A DNA stretch of 38,043 nucleotides from Flavobacteriaceae bacterium (GTDB taxonomy: Bacteria; Bacteroidota; Bacteroidia; Flavobacteriales; Flavobacteriaceae), in the NCBI GenBank assembly GCA_002714815.1, contig PAYI01000054.1, forward strand, positions 1 through 38,043, read 5' to 3'. How positions within the stretch are numbered: position 1 is the stretch's first letter; every line of letters starts with the position of its first letter. A program made the position numbers and the translations under genes. Positions 30,896 through 38,043 of this stretch are shown here, one piece after another. Under the pieces are notes generated by a model that made no database searches, had not been told where the DNA came from, and was given only the letters and a program-made list of their open reading frames with translations.

Positions 30896-32185
30896 TTAAT
30901 TTGTTAGTGTCCTGTTAAGGTTTCTGTAATCTTCTTCAAGTGAGGGTATTTCTTTTCTTAATTCTTTGATCTTACTGCAAGCATGAAGAACAGTTGTATG
31001 ATCTCTACCATTGAAAGCTTCTCCAATTTCAGGGAGACTATGGTTTGTTAATTCTTTTGTTAGTGCCATAGCTAATTGTCTTGGCCTTGTAATAGACCTG
31101 CTTCTTCGTTTTGACAAAAGATCAGACAGTTTGATGTTGTAATACTCAGCTACTGTTTTTTGAATGTTGTCTATACTTACCATTTTTGCAGAAATAACAA
31201 AGAGATCCTTTAACGCCTCTTTTACAAATGGAATATCTATCTCTTGATCAGCAAACCGAGAATTTGCAACCACTCTTTTTAGTGCGCCCTCTAACTCTCT
31301 AATGTTTGATCTAATCCTTTGTGCTATATATATAGCACAATCATTTGGAAGGGTAACCCCCATAGAATTTGCCTTACTTAATAATACCGCAGCTCGTGTT
31401 TCAAGCTCTGGGGGCTCAATAATAACAGGAAGCCCCCAGCCAAGCCTTGATTTTAGGCGCTCTTCAAGCCCATCGATCTCTTTTGGATACTTATCACATG
31501 TAAGTATCATCTGGTGATTGCGGTCGAGAAGGGTATTAAATGTGTGAAAAAACTCCTCTTGTGACTGTTCTTTGCCCGCAAAAAACTGAATATCATCAAT
31601 TAAAAGGGCGTCGGCATTCCTATAAAACTCCTTAAACTCGCTCATAGCGCCCAATTGAAGGGCTTTTACCATATCTGCAACAAATTTTTCAGAGTGAACA
31701 TAGACTATTCTTTTGGAGGTATCTGAATTAAGTATTTCATTGCCTACAGCGTGCATTAGATGGGTTTTTCCAAGCCCAACACCACCGTAAATGAATAGTG
31801 GGTTATAATCACCTTTTGGATTGGCCGCAACCTGTTTTGCGGCGGCTAAAGCCATATGGTTGGATTTTCCCTCAACAAAAGTATTAAATGTGAAGCTTTG
31901 GACTAAACCAGGAGTATTTTCCTCAGTTACATTAAGTTTCTCAACAAATGTTGACTTATCAAGTGTTTTAAATTTTACATTTAAAGACTCGTCGGATTTA
32001 TTTACTAAATTTTCTATGATTTGGCCTAAGTTATCTTTTACATATGTAAGAACAAAATCATTTGGGGCGCTAATCTCTAAATCATTATTATTAATATCTG
32101 CTCTGAGGGGTTTAATCCAGGTGTTAAACTCTTCTTGTGAGAGTTTTGCTTCAAGCTTTTCAGTGCATTCAGACCAAAATTTCAA
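30896..32185 (-). CDS. dnaA: Chromosomal replication initiator DnaA
   Basis: AAA+ initiator that binds DnaA boxes and melts the origin. It has 429 residues, slightly short owing to a small domain II. Domain I is [25 protein letters not shown]. Domain III has Walker [10 protein letters not shown] (134-142) and Walker [11 protein letters not shown]. Domain IV ends with the DNA-binding signature [15 protein letters not shown]. The start is TTG, fixed by a strong GGAGGT site 8 nt upstream. A consensus DnaA box lies 77 bp upstream, allowing autoregulation. Confidence 0.97.
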   Translation of the reverse strand: MKFWSECTEKLEAKLSQEEFNTWIKPLRADINNNDLEISAPNDFVLTYVKDNLGQIIENLVNKSDESLNVKFKTLDKSTFVEKLNVTEENTPGLVQSFTFNTFVEGKSNHMALAAAKQVAANPKGDYNPLFIYGGVGLGKTHLMHAVGNEILNSDTSKRIVYVHSEKFVADMVKALQLGAMSEFKEFYRNADALLIDDIQFFAGKEQSQEEFFHTFNTLLDRNHQMILTCDKYPKEIDGLEERLKSRLGWGLPVIIEPPELETRAAVLLSKANSMGVTLPNDCAIYIAQRIRSNIRELEGALKRVVANSRFADQEIDIPFVKEALKDLFVISAKMVSIDNIQKTVAEYYNIKLSDLLSKRRSRSITRPRQLAMALTKELTNHSLPEIGEAFNGRDHTTVLHACSKIKELRKEIPSLEEDYRNLNRTLTN

Positions 32186-32193
32186 TTTATTAG

Positions 32194-32199
32194 ACCTCC
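32194..32199 (-). promoter_or_regulatory. Strong Shine-Dalgarno site of dnaA
   Basis: The minus strand reads GGAGGT with 8 nt to the TTG start at 32185. It is the best ribosome site in the window and compensates for the weak TTG codon. Just upstream, GTTAGTCTAAC (32209-32219) forms a small inverted repeat in the dnaA leader. Confidence 0.8.
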
Positions 32200-32261
32200 G
32201 GTAGAAAAGTTAGTCTAACAAAAACTAACAAGATATCTACAGCATAAGCATATGTATTTTC

Positions 32262-32270
32262 TGTGGATAA
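32262..32270 (-). promoter_or_regulatory. Consensus DnaA box in the dnaA-rpmH gap
   Basis: TGTGGATAA on the plus strand (TTATCCACA on the minus strand) is a perfect DnaA box. It lies in the 177-bp gap between divergent dnaA and rpmH, the place of oriC in Pseudomonas. A weaker site (minus TGTAGATAT, two mismatches, near 32233-32241) is nearby. The gap is small for a full oriC, so this may be a dnaA autoregulatory site. Confidence 0.7.
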
Positions 32271-32332
32271 CTTGTGGGCATCTAATGGGTCTATTTTTAG
32301 GTTATTTTTCTTTCAATTCACACACAATGCTA

Positions 32333-32338
32333 TATAAT
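32333..32338 (+). promoter_or_regulatory. Putative -10 of the rpmH promoter
   Basis: A perfect TATAAT ends 24 nt before the rpmH ATG, giving a leader of about 18 nt containing AGGTAA as ribosome site. The -35 candidate TTTCAA (32311-32316, spacing 16) is weak. It would drive the rpmH-rnpA-yidD-yidC-mnmE unit. Confidence 0.5.
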
Positions 32339-32362
32339 TTTGTGCTAATTTTTTAGGTAATT

Positions 32363-32497
32363 ATGAAAAGAACATTTCAACCCAGCACATTAAAAAGAAA
32401 GCGGGCTCATGGCTTTAGAGCAAGAATGTCAACCAAGGCTGGTAGGGCGATTATTGCTAATAGAAGAAAAAAGGGTCGCAAGGTATTAACCGCTTAG
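32363..32497 (+). CDS. rpmH: 50S ribosomal protein L34
   Basis: A 44-residue basic ribosomal protein: [20 protein letters not shown] and onwards to GRKVLTA, almost the family consensus and full length. It is encoded immediately upstream of rnpA, as in nearly all bacteria, and divergent from dnaA. AGGTAA stands 5 nt before the ATG. Confidence 0.97.
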   Translation: MKRTFQPSTLKRKRAHGFRARMSTKAGRAIIANRRKKGRKVLTA

Positions 32498-32513
32498 TTA
32501 TTTAGGCTTCATT

Positions 32514-32795
32514 ATTTCAAAAAAAATTTATCATTCAGGCTGCTCATCGATATTTTTCGATGCTGGCTCCCCTAAAAAGAAATTAAAAATTGTAATAAAA
32601 AAGAAAGACTATTCTTTGGCAGTCCAACGAAATAAAATTAAGCGCTGGATAAGGGAAATTTTTAATAAAAATATCTTGGGCCAAGGGTATATTGTTATTG
32701 TAAGGCGCGGATTTTTGGAAGCTGGGTTTAAAAATATATCTTCTAGTTTTCAGGCTGCATTAGATAATTTTGTAAATAAACAGCAAGATAATTAA
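32514..32795 (+). CDS. rnpA: Ribonuclease P protein component (short, non-canonical start)
   Basis: Protein subunit of RNase P, which matures tRNA 5' ends. The frame between rpmH and yidD encodes SSIFFDAGSPKKKLKIVIKKK, then the family signature VQRNKIKRWIREIF (RNxxKRxxRE) and a C-terminal VIVRRGFLEAGF. The frame opens at 32490 and has no ATG, GTG or TTG before the conserved part. I propose ATT at 32514, 7 nt after TTAGG; ATT at 32511 is an alternative. The product would be about 93 residues, missing the N-terminal helix with the leader-binding Phe residues. A sequence error upstream is possible. It is 16 nt after rpmH and 1 nt before yidD. Confidence 0.75.
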   Translation: MSKKIYHSGCSSIFFDAGSPKKKLKIVIKKKDYSLAVQRNKIKRWIREIFNKNILGQGYIVIVRRGFLEAGFKNISSSFQAALDNFVNKQQDN

Positions 32796-32796
32796 T

Positions 32797-33009
32797 ATGA
32801 AAAAATTTTTAATATTTATGATTAGTTTTTACCAAAAATATTTGAGTTTTTTGTTCGGTAAGAATTGTAGGTTTGAGCCATCGTGTTCTCAATATGCAAA
32901 AGAGAGTATTGAGGTTCATGGTGTATTTATTGGGGGTTATTATTCTTTGGTAAGAATTTTAAAATGCGGTCCGTGGTCAGTTGGTGGGATAGATGAGGTG
33001 AGAAAATGA
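32797..33009 (+). CDS. yidD: Membrane protein insertion efficiency factor YidD
   Basis: A small membrane-associated protein that assists YidC-dependent insertion. It has 70 residues with an amphipathic N-terminus (MKKFLIFMISFYQKYLSFLFG) and the signature CRFEPSCSQYA (C24, C30), then GGYYSLVRILKCGPWSVGG. It overlaps yidC by 4 nt (ATGA), so the two are coupled. Confidence 0.95.
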   Translation: MKKFLIFMISFYQKYLSFLFGKNCRFEPSCSQYAKESIEVHGVFIGGYYSLVRILKCGPWSVGGIDEVRK

Positions 33010-34556
33010 ATTGGAGATATTTTTATATTGGTTCTATTGTTGCTTTCTCATACGTATTATTTTTGTCATGGAATGCAGAAAAGGAGATAAAACAAGAGTT
33101 TGTTGAAGCGTCTTTGATAAAGCAAAACCAAAATGAAAAAATACTGCCTCAAGGCGAAACGCTGGGCTTTATTGAAATACAAAACAGTAAGCTTGTTGTT
33201 CAAATTAGCCCCTCTTCTGGAAAGATTTGGCAAGCAAGGCTTAAAGAACATACATATTTAAACAATAATAATTCGCAAGGCGTGCGGTTGTTTGGATTTG
33301 ATTTGCTTTCAGGTTTTAAGTTTTACCTTAATAGTGGTTTTGTTGAAGAGGTCAAGAATTTTGAAGTTTTAGAGGTTGGGCCAGATACAGCAAAGCTTAT
33401 TTCGATTGATGGGAGGATATCAAAAACAATTTCCCTTAAAGAAAACGATTATGAGCTTTTTATTGAAGATAGGTGGGTTGGTGAAATTCCTGCTGACATT
33501 CCTACTCCATATATCGCAATGTACAGGACGGATGGAAAACCTCTTGATGCTAGGGATAATTTTTTTGAAAATAGCTCTTACACCGGGGTGGCTTTTAACA
33601 CCCCCGCAGAGCCTTATGCAAATACAAGGCTGAGGAGTATCGGTGATGGGGTTGAATATTTCCAACGCGGTGGTTGGGTCGCATTTATACAAAAATATTT
33701 TATGGCTGCAATTCTTACCCCATCAGACCGGGTTCAAACCTTGACGGCTTTACCCCCTTCAAATGGTTCAGATACATATGTTATGGGCGCTATTTCAAGG
33801 GAAACTAAAGCGAGTCAGTTGGTTTCAGGTATCCAACATAGGGTGTTCGTTGGTCCCAAGATAAGATCTGATTTAATAAGCAGAGCGCCTGATCTAGAGT
33901 TAACAATTGATATGGGGTGGTTTTGGTTTTTGGCTCAACCATTAATGATGATGTTAAGCATGATAAATGTTTTTGTTGGAAACTGGGGCGTTTCGATTAT
34001 CTTGTTAACGGTTTTAATTAAATTTTTGCTTTGGCCGGTTTCTGCAAAAGGCTTCTCGAGTATGGCAAAGATGCGAACAGTAGGTCCAAAACTAAAAGAA
34101 ATTCAGGAGAGGTATAAAGACGACAGAGCAAAGCTTGGAACGGAAATGATGGCTCTGTATAAAAAAGAGGGCATAAATCCAGCTGGTGGTTGTTTTCCAC
34201 TTTTACTCCAAATGCCAGTTTTTATAGCATTCTTCTTTTGTTTGAGAGAAAGTGTTGAGCTTAGACATGAATCATTCTTTTTTTGGGTACAGGACCTGTC
34301 TGCTCCTGATCCTTTTTTTATACTTCCGGTTATTTTTGCGGCACTTATGTATCTAACACAGCAGTTAAACCCCCAACCCCCTGGCATGGATCCAACACAA
34401 GCTCAGATTATGAAATTTATGCCGGTTATGATAGCCGCTATTTTTGTAATCATGCCGGCCGGCCTTGTGCTTTATTCTGTTGCAAACAGCGCCATTTCTC
34501 TTATTCAACAAAAGGCAATGTATAAGAAATATGGTGCTCCAAGCGCCCCTGCATAG
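33006..34556 (+). CDS. yidC: Membrane protein insertase YidC
   Basis: Inner-membrane insertase, 516 residues, of the Gram-negative type with a large periplasmic domain. It has an N-terminal anchor (about 4-22), a beta-sandwich P1 domain (about 50-300), and then the conserved core of five helices starting near WFWFLAQPLMMML. The core includes NWGVSIILLTVLIKFLLWPVS, the cytoplasmic helical hairpin (KMRTVGPKLKEIQERYKDDR) and GCFPLLLQMPVFIAFF. The hydrophilic-groove Arg is probably in FFCLRESVELR. It is part of rpmH-rnpA-yidD-yidC-mnmE. Confidence 0.97.
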   Translation: MNWRYFYIGSIVAFSYVLFLSWNAEKEIKQEFVEASLIKQNQNEKILPQGETLGFIEIQNSKLVVQISPSSGKIWQARLKEHTYLNNNNSQGVRLFGFDLLSGFKFYLNSGFVEEVKNFEVLEVGPDTAKLISIDGRISKTISLKENDYELFIEDRWVGEIPADIPTPYIAMYRTDGKPLDARDNFFENSSYTGVAFNTPAEPYANTRLRSIGDGVEYFQRGGWVAFIQKYFMAAILTPSDRVQTLTALPPSNGSDTYVMGAISRETKASQLVSGIQHRVFVGPKIRSDLISRAPDLELTIDMGWFWFLAQPLMMMLSMINVFVGNWGVSIILLTVLIKFLLWPVSAKGFSSMAKMRTVGPKLKEIQERYKDDRAKLGTEMMALYKKEGINPAGGCFPLLLQMPVFIAFFFCLRESVELRHESFFFWVQDLSAPDPFFILPVIFAALMYLTQQLNPQPPGMDPTQAQIMKFMPVMIAAIFVIMPAGLVLYSVANSAISLIQQKAMYKKYGAPSAPA

Positions 34557-34558
34557 TT

Positions 34559-35866
34559 TTGATATTCGCGCTTGCAACACCTGTAGCCCAGTCTGCCATT
34601 GGGGTTTTTAGAGTTTCGGGGGCTGGTTGTTGCATAAAATTCAACGAGGTTCTCAACAAACCCATTTCTGATTATCGAAAGGTTTTCTTGAGGGATGTTC
34701 TTTGGGATGGGGTTATTGTTGATAGATGCTCAGTTGTTTTTTATTCAGCCCCAAGTAGTTACACAGGAGAGGATTCTGTTGAGATATTTTGTCATGGGGG
34801 CCTTTCTGTAATTAAGTCTTTAACAGGTGTTTTTCTGAGTCTTGGTTTCAGAGAAGCTGGTCCTGGTGAGTTTTCAAGAATTGCATTTGAGAACGGAAAA
34901 ATCTCCTTAAATGAGGCTGAGGCGATTGTTGACCTTATCCATTCTGAAGATGAAAACAGGGGAGCGCTTTCCTCAGAGGCGGTTGCCGGTAAGCTGAGCA
35001 ATATGATAGAAAACCTAGGCAATGAGGTTGACGCTTTAAGGGTTTTTATAGAGGGAAGTATAGATTTTTCTGATGAGGATTATGATTTTATTTCTGAGGG
35101 CTTGGTAAATGAGCGATTGGTTGAAATTAGGTCCTCTTTGAGAAATTTAATTGACTCCTCTTTGGTATCAACAAAAAAACTAACAAAAAACAGGGTTTTG
35201 TTTTTTGGCCCCCCTAACACAGGAAAGTCCTCTTTATTTAATAGAATGCTTGGATTTGAAAGGGCTCTTGTTTCAAAAGTTCCTGGAACCACTAGAGACC
35301 TAATAGATTCTGAAATTTTTTATAACAGTATAAACATGGAGTTGGTTGATTCTGCGGGTGTTAGGGAAACTGATGATTTGATCGAAGCAAAGGGTGTTGC
35401 CCGCTCTGGAGATGAGGTTCGTGATTCGGCTTTGGTTTTGGTTGTTCTAGATCACCTGACCGAAAGTCTAGCCAAAGACTTCTCGTTAATTTTGAATAAA
35501 AAAAACCATTTGTTTGTTTTCAATAAATCAGATGAAATGTCTCCAAGTCGAGCATATGATTGTGTTGTGTCGGCAAAATCTGGTGAGGGGGTTCAGGAAT
35601 TAAAAAAATTAATTTTTAATTCTATTCAAAAAAATAACAGGGGTTTTAGAAAGACTTTTATTATTAGAGAGCGACACCTTGTTTTGTTTAAATCGGCCTT
35701 ATCAAGCCTTGATGCTTGTATAGATAAGATTTCAAAAGAGAGTGATGTCGATGTTGCGGCTGAAGATTTAAGAATGGTGCGGTCTTCTTTTGATGAGTTT
35801 CTAGGTGTTAAATATCCAGATGAGTTATTGGGCGATATTTTTAATGATTTTTGTATAGGTAAGTAG
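34559..35866 (+). CDS. mnmE: tRNA uridine-5-carboxymethylaminomethyl modification GTPase MnmE
   Basis: GTPase that, with MnmG, modifies U34 of certain tRNAs. It has 435 residues. The N-terminal folate-binding domain starts IFALATPVAQSAIGVFRVSG. The G domain has GPPNTGKS (217-224), G3 DSAGVRET (264-271) and G4 NKSD near 328, and the protein ends with the catalytic CIGK motif. The start is TTG, 2 nt after the yidC stop, and corresponds to the usual family N-terminus. The coding strand is unusually rich in G and T. Confidence 0.95.
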   Translation: MIFALATPVAQSAIGVFRVSGAGCCIKFNEVLNKPISDYRKVFLRDVLWDGVIVDRCSVVFYSAPSSYTGEDSVEIFCHGGLSVIKSLTGVFLSLGFREAGPGEFSRIAFENGKISLNEAEAIVDLIHSEDENRGALSSEAVAGKLSNMIENLGNEVDALRVFIEGSIDFSDEDYDFISEGLVNERLVEIRSSLRNLIDSSLVSTKKLTKNRVLFFGPPNTGKSSLFNRMLGFERALVSKVPGTTRDLIDSEIFYNSINMELVDSAGVRETDDLIEAKGVARSGDEVRDSALVLVVLDHLTESLAKDFSLILNKKNHLFVFNKSDEMSPSRAYDCVVSAKSGEGVQELKKLIFNSIQKNNRGFRKTFIIRERHLVLFKSALSSLDACIDKISKESDVDVAAEDLRMVRSSFDEFLGVKYPDELLGDIFNDFCIGK

Positions 35867-36074
35867 ATAAAATGTGGAGAATCTGTGCTTAATTTTTTTG
35901 TTTTTTTTGTCCACAAGTTATTTAATAAGTGTTTACAGTTTATGGGTTTGGGCTTACATAATTTATTAAGGCTTGAATCTCTTTTGGAGACGGGGCCTGT
36001 GCGCCTTATCTACAAAAAAAAACTTCTTAATAATAACAACAATAATATATTGTTGTTATAACATTCTTATATAT
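35867..36074. other. mnmE-mnmG gap: candidate origin-like region with DnaA-box-like sites
   Basis: This 208-bp gap is the longest in the window and holds no gene. Three 9-mers match the DnaA box TTATCCACA with one mismatch each: TGTGGAGAA (35873-35881, reverse), TTGTCCACA (35907-35915) and TTATCTACA (36006-36014). The last 60 bp are almost pure A/T, like an unwinding element, and include a perfect hairpin. In E. coli oriC lies directly beside mnmG. Whether this, the dnaA-rpmH gap, or neither is the origin cannot be settled here. Confidence 0.5.
36033..36059. repeat. Perfect 12-bp inverted repeat before mnmG
   Basis: ATAACAACAATA (36033-36044) and its exact reverse complement TATTGTTGTTAT (36048-36059) are separated by 3 nt (ATA). 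The hairpin ends 15 nt before the mnmG ATG. No U-tract follows on either strand, so it is not a typical terminator. It may be an operator, an mRNA structure over the start, or part of an origin. Confidence 0.75.
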
Positions 36075-37892
36075 ATGTTTGATGTAATAGTAATTGGTGG
36101 GGGTCATGCTGGTGTTGAGGCTGCGCACGCGGTTTATAGGCAAGGCCTTAACTGCTGCCTGGTTACTTTTAAAATTGAAAACATAGGCCAAATGTCTTGC
36201 AATCCAGCTATTGGGGGCCTCGGAAAATCTCATCTTGTTAGAGAGGTTGATGCCTTAGGTGGAATTATGGCTCAAGCCACAGATCGTTCAGGCATTCAAT
36301 CAAGAACCCTTAATACCAGAAAAGGTTTTGCGGTTCAGGCTCTTCGAGTTCAGTGTGATAGAGATAAATACAAGCAATCTATACAGGAATTTCTGCTTGA
36401 AACAAACATAACCATTAAAGAGGGTGAGGTGGTAGATATTATCCTTGAACAAAATACCATTCTTGGAGTTGAATTAAGATCTGGTGAAAAAATTAACTCA
36501 TCCAAGACTATTTTGACCACAGGAACATTTTTAAACGGAGTAATGTACAAAGGCGATGAAAAGATTTTAGGAGGCCGTGTTGGAGATAGCACATCAATAC
36601 CCTTGTCAGAAAAACTTTATGATTTAAAACTACCGATGGGAAGGCTTAAAACAGGAACACCAGCGCGAATAAAACTTTCCAGCATCAACTTAAACCTTAT
36701 GGAAGAGCAACCAGGTGACGAAAACCCTCCTCCTATGTCTGTTCTCCAACCACCGGAAGCAATACTTCCGCAGATCTCCTGTTATATAACAAGGACTAAC
36801 AAACAAACCCACAAAATAATTTCAGATAACACCCACCTATCTGCAATGTACTCCGGAAAAATTTCTGGAATAGGGCCAAGATACTGTCCATCTATAGAGG
36901 ATAAAATTAACAAATTTGGTGAAAAGGACAGCCATCAAATTTTTATAGAACCCGAGGGCCTAGAAAAGGATCTTGTTTATCCAAACGGAATTTCTACAAG
37001 CCTACCCACGTCAGCACAAAAAGAATTTGTAGAGTCTATTCAAGGGATGGAAAATTGCATAATAGAAGAGTTCGGTTACGCCGTAGAATATGACTTTATT
37101 GACCCTAGGTCATTAAAACCAACACTAGAAACAAAATTTATTAAAAACCTCTACCTTGCGGGTCAAATAAACGGCACAACAGGATACGAAGAGGCCGCAG
37201 CACAAGGTCTTGTTGCGGGCATTAATGCTGCTCAAAACATTCTCAATAAACCGGATGTAGTATTTGATAGAAGCGAAGCATATATAGGCGTTTTGATAGA
37301 CGACTTAACGCTTCATGGCGTAACAGAACCATACAGAATGTTTACAAGCAGAGCAGAGTTCCGCCTCATGCTTTCCCAAGATACCGCATGCCAGAGGCTA
37401 ACCAAAAAGGGCCACGCACTTGGGCTAATTGCAGAAAAAACATTTGGCACCTACTTGGAAAAAGAAAATAAATACCAAGATTTTTTAAAACAAATAAAAA
37501 AAATAAAAATAAAACACAACAACCAGCCCACAACTGGAGAAGATTTGCTCAAAAGAACCGACCTCACTACAAGCGAAATTAAGCTGCTTCTAAAAGTCTC
37601 CAAGGATAAAGAAGAGTTTTTTAAAAGAGCTGCAAACGAAATTAAATACAGTGGTTATATTGCAAAACAGAAAAGAGAAGTCGAAAGCTCTAAAAAGAAC
37701 GAAAAAGTCTTGATACCAAGCGACACCAACTACTTCAGCATCAAGGGCCTCTCAAACGAGGTTATTGAAAAGCTGATCAAACACAAACCATCAACCTTGG
37801 GCCAAGCAAGCAGATTAGAGGGCGTAACACCCGCAGCAATAAACTTAATTGCTATCACCATTAAAAAGAAACAACTGCTTGAGAAGGCATAA
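36075..37892 (+). CDS. mnmG: tRNA uridine-5-carboxymethylaminomethyl modification enzyme MnmG (GidA)
   Basis: FAD-dependent partner of MnmE in wobble U34 modification. It has 605 residues (E. coli 629). The N-terminus [19 protein letters not shown] carries the dinucleotide fold GGGHAG (8-13). Conserved blocks include [54 protein letters not shown] and [19 protein letters not shown] chose ATG 36075; an in-frame TTG at 35973 would add 34 residues unlike the family. No ribosome site is evident. Composition changes within the gene: the first third is G/T-rich like mnmE, the rest A/C-rich. Confidence 0.95.
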   Translation: MFDVIVIGGGHAGVEAAHAVYRQGLNCCLVTFKIENIGQMSCNPAIGGLGKSHLVREVDALGGIMAQATDRSGIQSRTLNTRKGFAVQALRVQCDRDKYKQSIQEFLLETNITIKEGEVVDIILEQNTILGVELRSGEKINSSKTILTTGTFLNGVMYKGDEKILGGRVGDSTSIPLSEKLYDLKLPMGRLKTGTPARIKLSSINLNLMEEQPGDENPPPMSVLQPPEAILPQISCYITRTNKQTHKIISDNTHLSAMYSGKISGIGPRYCPSIEDKINKFGEKDSHQIFIEPEGLEKDLVYPNGISTSLPTSAQKEFVESIQGMENCIIEEFGYAVEYDFIDPRSLKPTLETKFIKNLYLAGQINGTTGYEEAAAQGLVAGINAAQNILNKPDVVFDRSEAYIGVLIDDLTLHGVTEPYRMFTSRAEFRLMLSQDTACQRLTKKGHALGLIAEKTFGTYLEKENKYQDFLKQIKKIKIKHNNQPTTGEDLLKRTDLTTSEIKLLLKVSKDKEEFFKRAANEIKYSGYIAKQKREVESSKKNEKVLIPSDTNYFSIKGLSNEVIEKLIKHKPSTLGQASRLEGVTPAAINLIAITIKKKQLLEKA

Positions 37893-38043
37893 TCAAATCA
37901 AAAACCAAAGCAAAACAAACGAACTCACCACAATCTTTGTAGAAGAAATTTTAAAGTTCAACAAAGCCCACAACATAGTTGGACGTTTAACAAAATCGGA
38001 AATAAAACTTTTAGATGTTATTGATTGCGAGCTAATTCTTCCG
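37879..38043 (+). CDS. rsmG: 16S rRNA (guanine527-N7)-methyltransferase RsmG (5' fragment)
   Basis: Only 55 codons are visible before the window ends. The segment [20 protein letters not shown] followed by [16 protein letters not shown] matches the RsmG (GidB) N-terminal helices before the methyltransferase fold (family pattern W/FNxxxNL..........DS...LP). The proposed start is TTG at 37879, overlapping the mnmG end by 14 nt, since no other canonical start lies in frame. Its position after mnmG is the classical gidA-gidB order. Function is inferred from this short piece and synteny. Confidence 0.75.
   Translation, partial: MRRHNQIKNQSKTNELTTIFVEEILKFNKAHNIVGRLTKSEIKLLDVIDCELILP

Noticed and set aside
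32498..32580. A frameshifted conventional N-terminus of rnpA in another frame
   Set aside because: I translated the two other frames upstream; both contain stops close by and neither gives the family-like L...F..V motif, so no simple single-base correction is obvious.
35995..36030. dif-like Xer site suggested by the TGTGCGCC string and the terminus-like skew change
   Set aside because: Only the left arm matches partly (about 8 of 11); the spacer and right arm do not fit the dif consensus.
35973..36074. N-terminal extension of mnmG from an in-frame TTG
   Set aside because: The extra 34 residues ([15 protein letters not shown]...) do not resemble the MnmG family, which begins right at the FAD-binding strand encoded from ATG 36075, and they would translate the DnaA-box-rich gap.

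Overview
This 38 kb window looks like the dnaA side of the chromosome of a low-GC, streamlined gammaproteobacterium. Genes are packed with gaps of 0-20 nt or short overlaps, TTG starts are common, and A/T-rich codons dominate. The gene order gyrB-recF-dnaN-dnaA / rpmH-rnpA-yidD-yidC-mnmE-mnmG-rsmG, flanked by plsC, a glycyl-tRNA synthetase, an LpxL-type acyltransferase, trkAH, fmt, def, tsaC, hemF and aroE, is the Pseudomonas-type origin neighbourhood. An uncultured marine group such as SAR86 would fit, but that is an inference from composition and compactness.

Layout: (1) 1-2297, 5' part of polA (minus). (2) 2380-8012, plus-strand dsbB, then pckA-gshA-MDR oxidoreductase-tyrosine phosphatase. 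(3) 8009-16208, a complete aa3-type cytochrome c oxidase locus on the minus strand: coxB-coxA-ctaG-coxC, then SURF1, a Sco-like protein, ctaA, ctaB and sco. One small DUF2909 gene on the plus strand splits the two units. (4) 16359-19364, minus-strand purE-tsaC-hemF-aroE-yheV. (5) 19429-23712, plus-strand def-fmt-trkA-trkH. (6) 23709-26787, an acyltransferase (minus), then glyS and plsC (plus). (7) 26784-32185, minus-strand dnaA-dnaN-recF-gyrB, with a parS-like palindrome in the end of recF. (8) 32363-38043, plus-strand rpmH-rnpA-yidD-yidC-mnmE-mnmG-rsmG (rsmG cut by the window end). No gene-free stretch exceeds about 210 bp.

The genes form functional sets. Heme synthesis (hemF) and heme A synthesis (ctaB, ctaA) with copper delivery (sco, ctaG) and SURF1 serve the terminal oxidase. 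yidC/yidD serve membrane insertion. mnmE/mnmG modify tRNA wobble uridines. dnaA/dnaN/recF/gyrB serve replication and repair.

I found no mobile element, CRISPR, phage, toxin-antitoxin or defence system, and no clearly new multi-gene system. The points of interest are deviations inside housekeeping genes: a GyrB lacking the Gram-negative insert; a single-chain GlyRS where relatives keep glyQ-glyS; an rnpA with no canonical start codon and no N-terminal helix; a Sco-like protein without metal ligands; a parS-like site in recF; two competing origin candidates; and an abrupt strand-composition switch inside mnmG.
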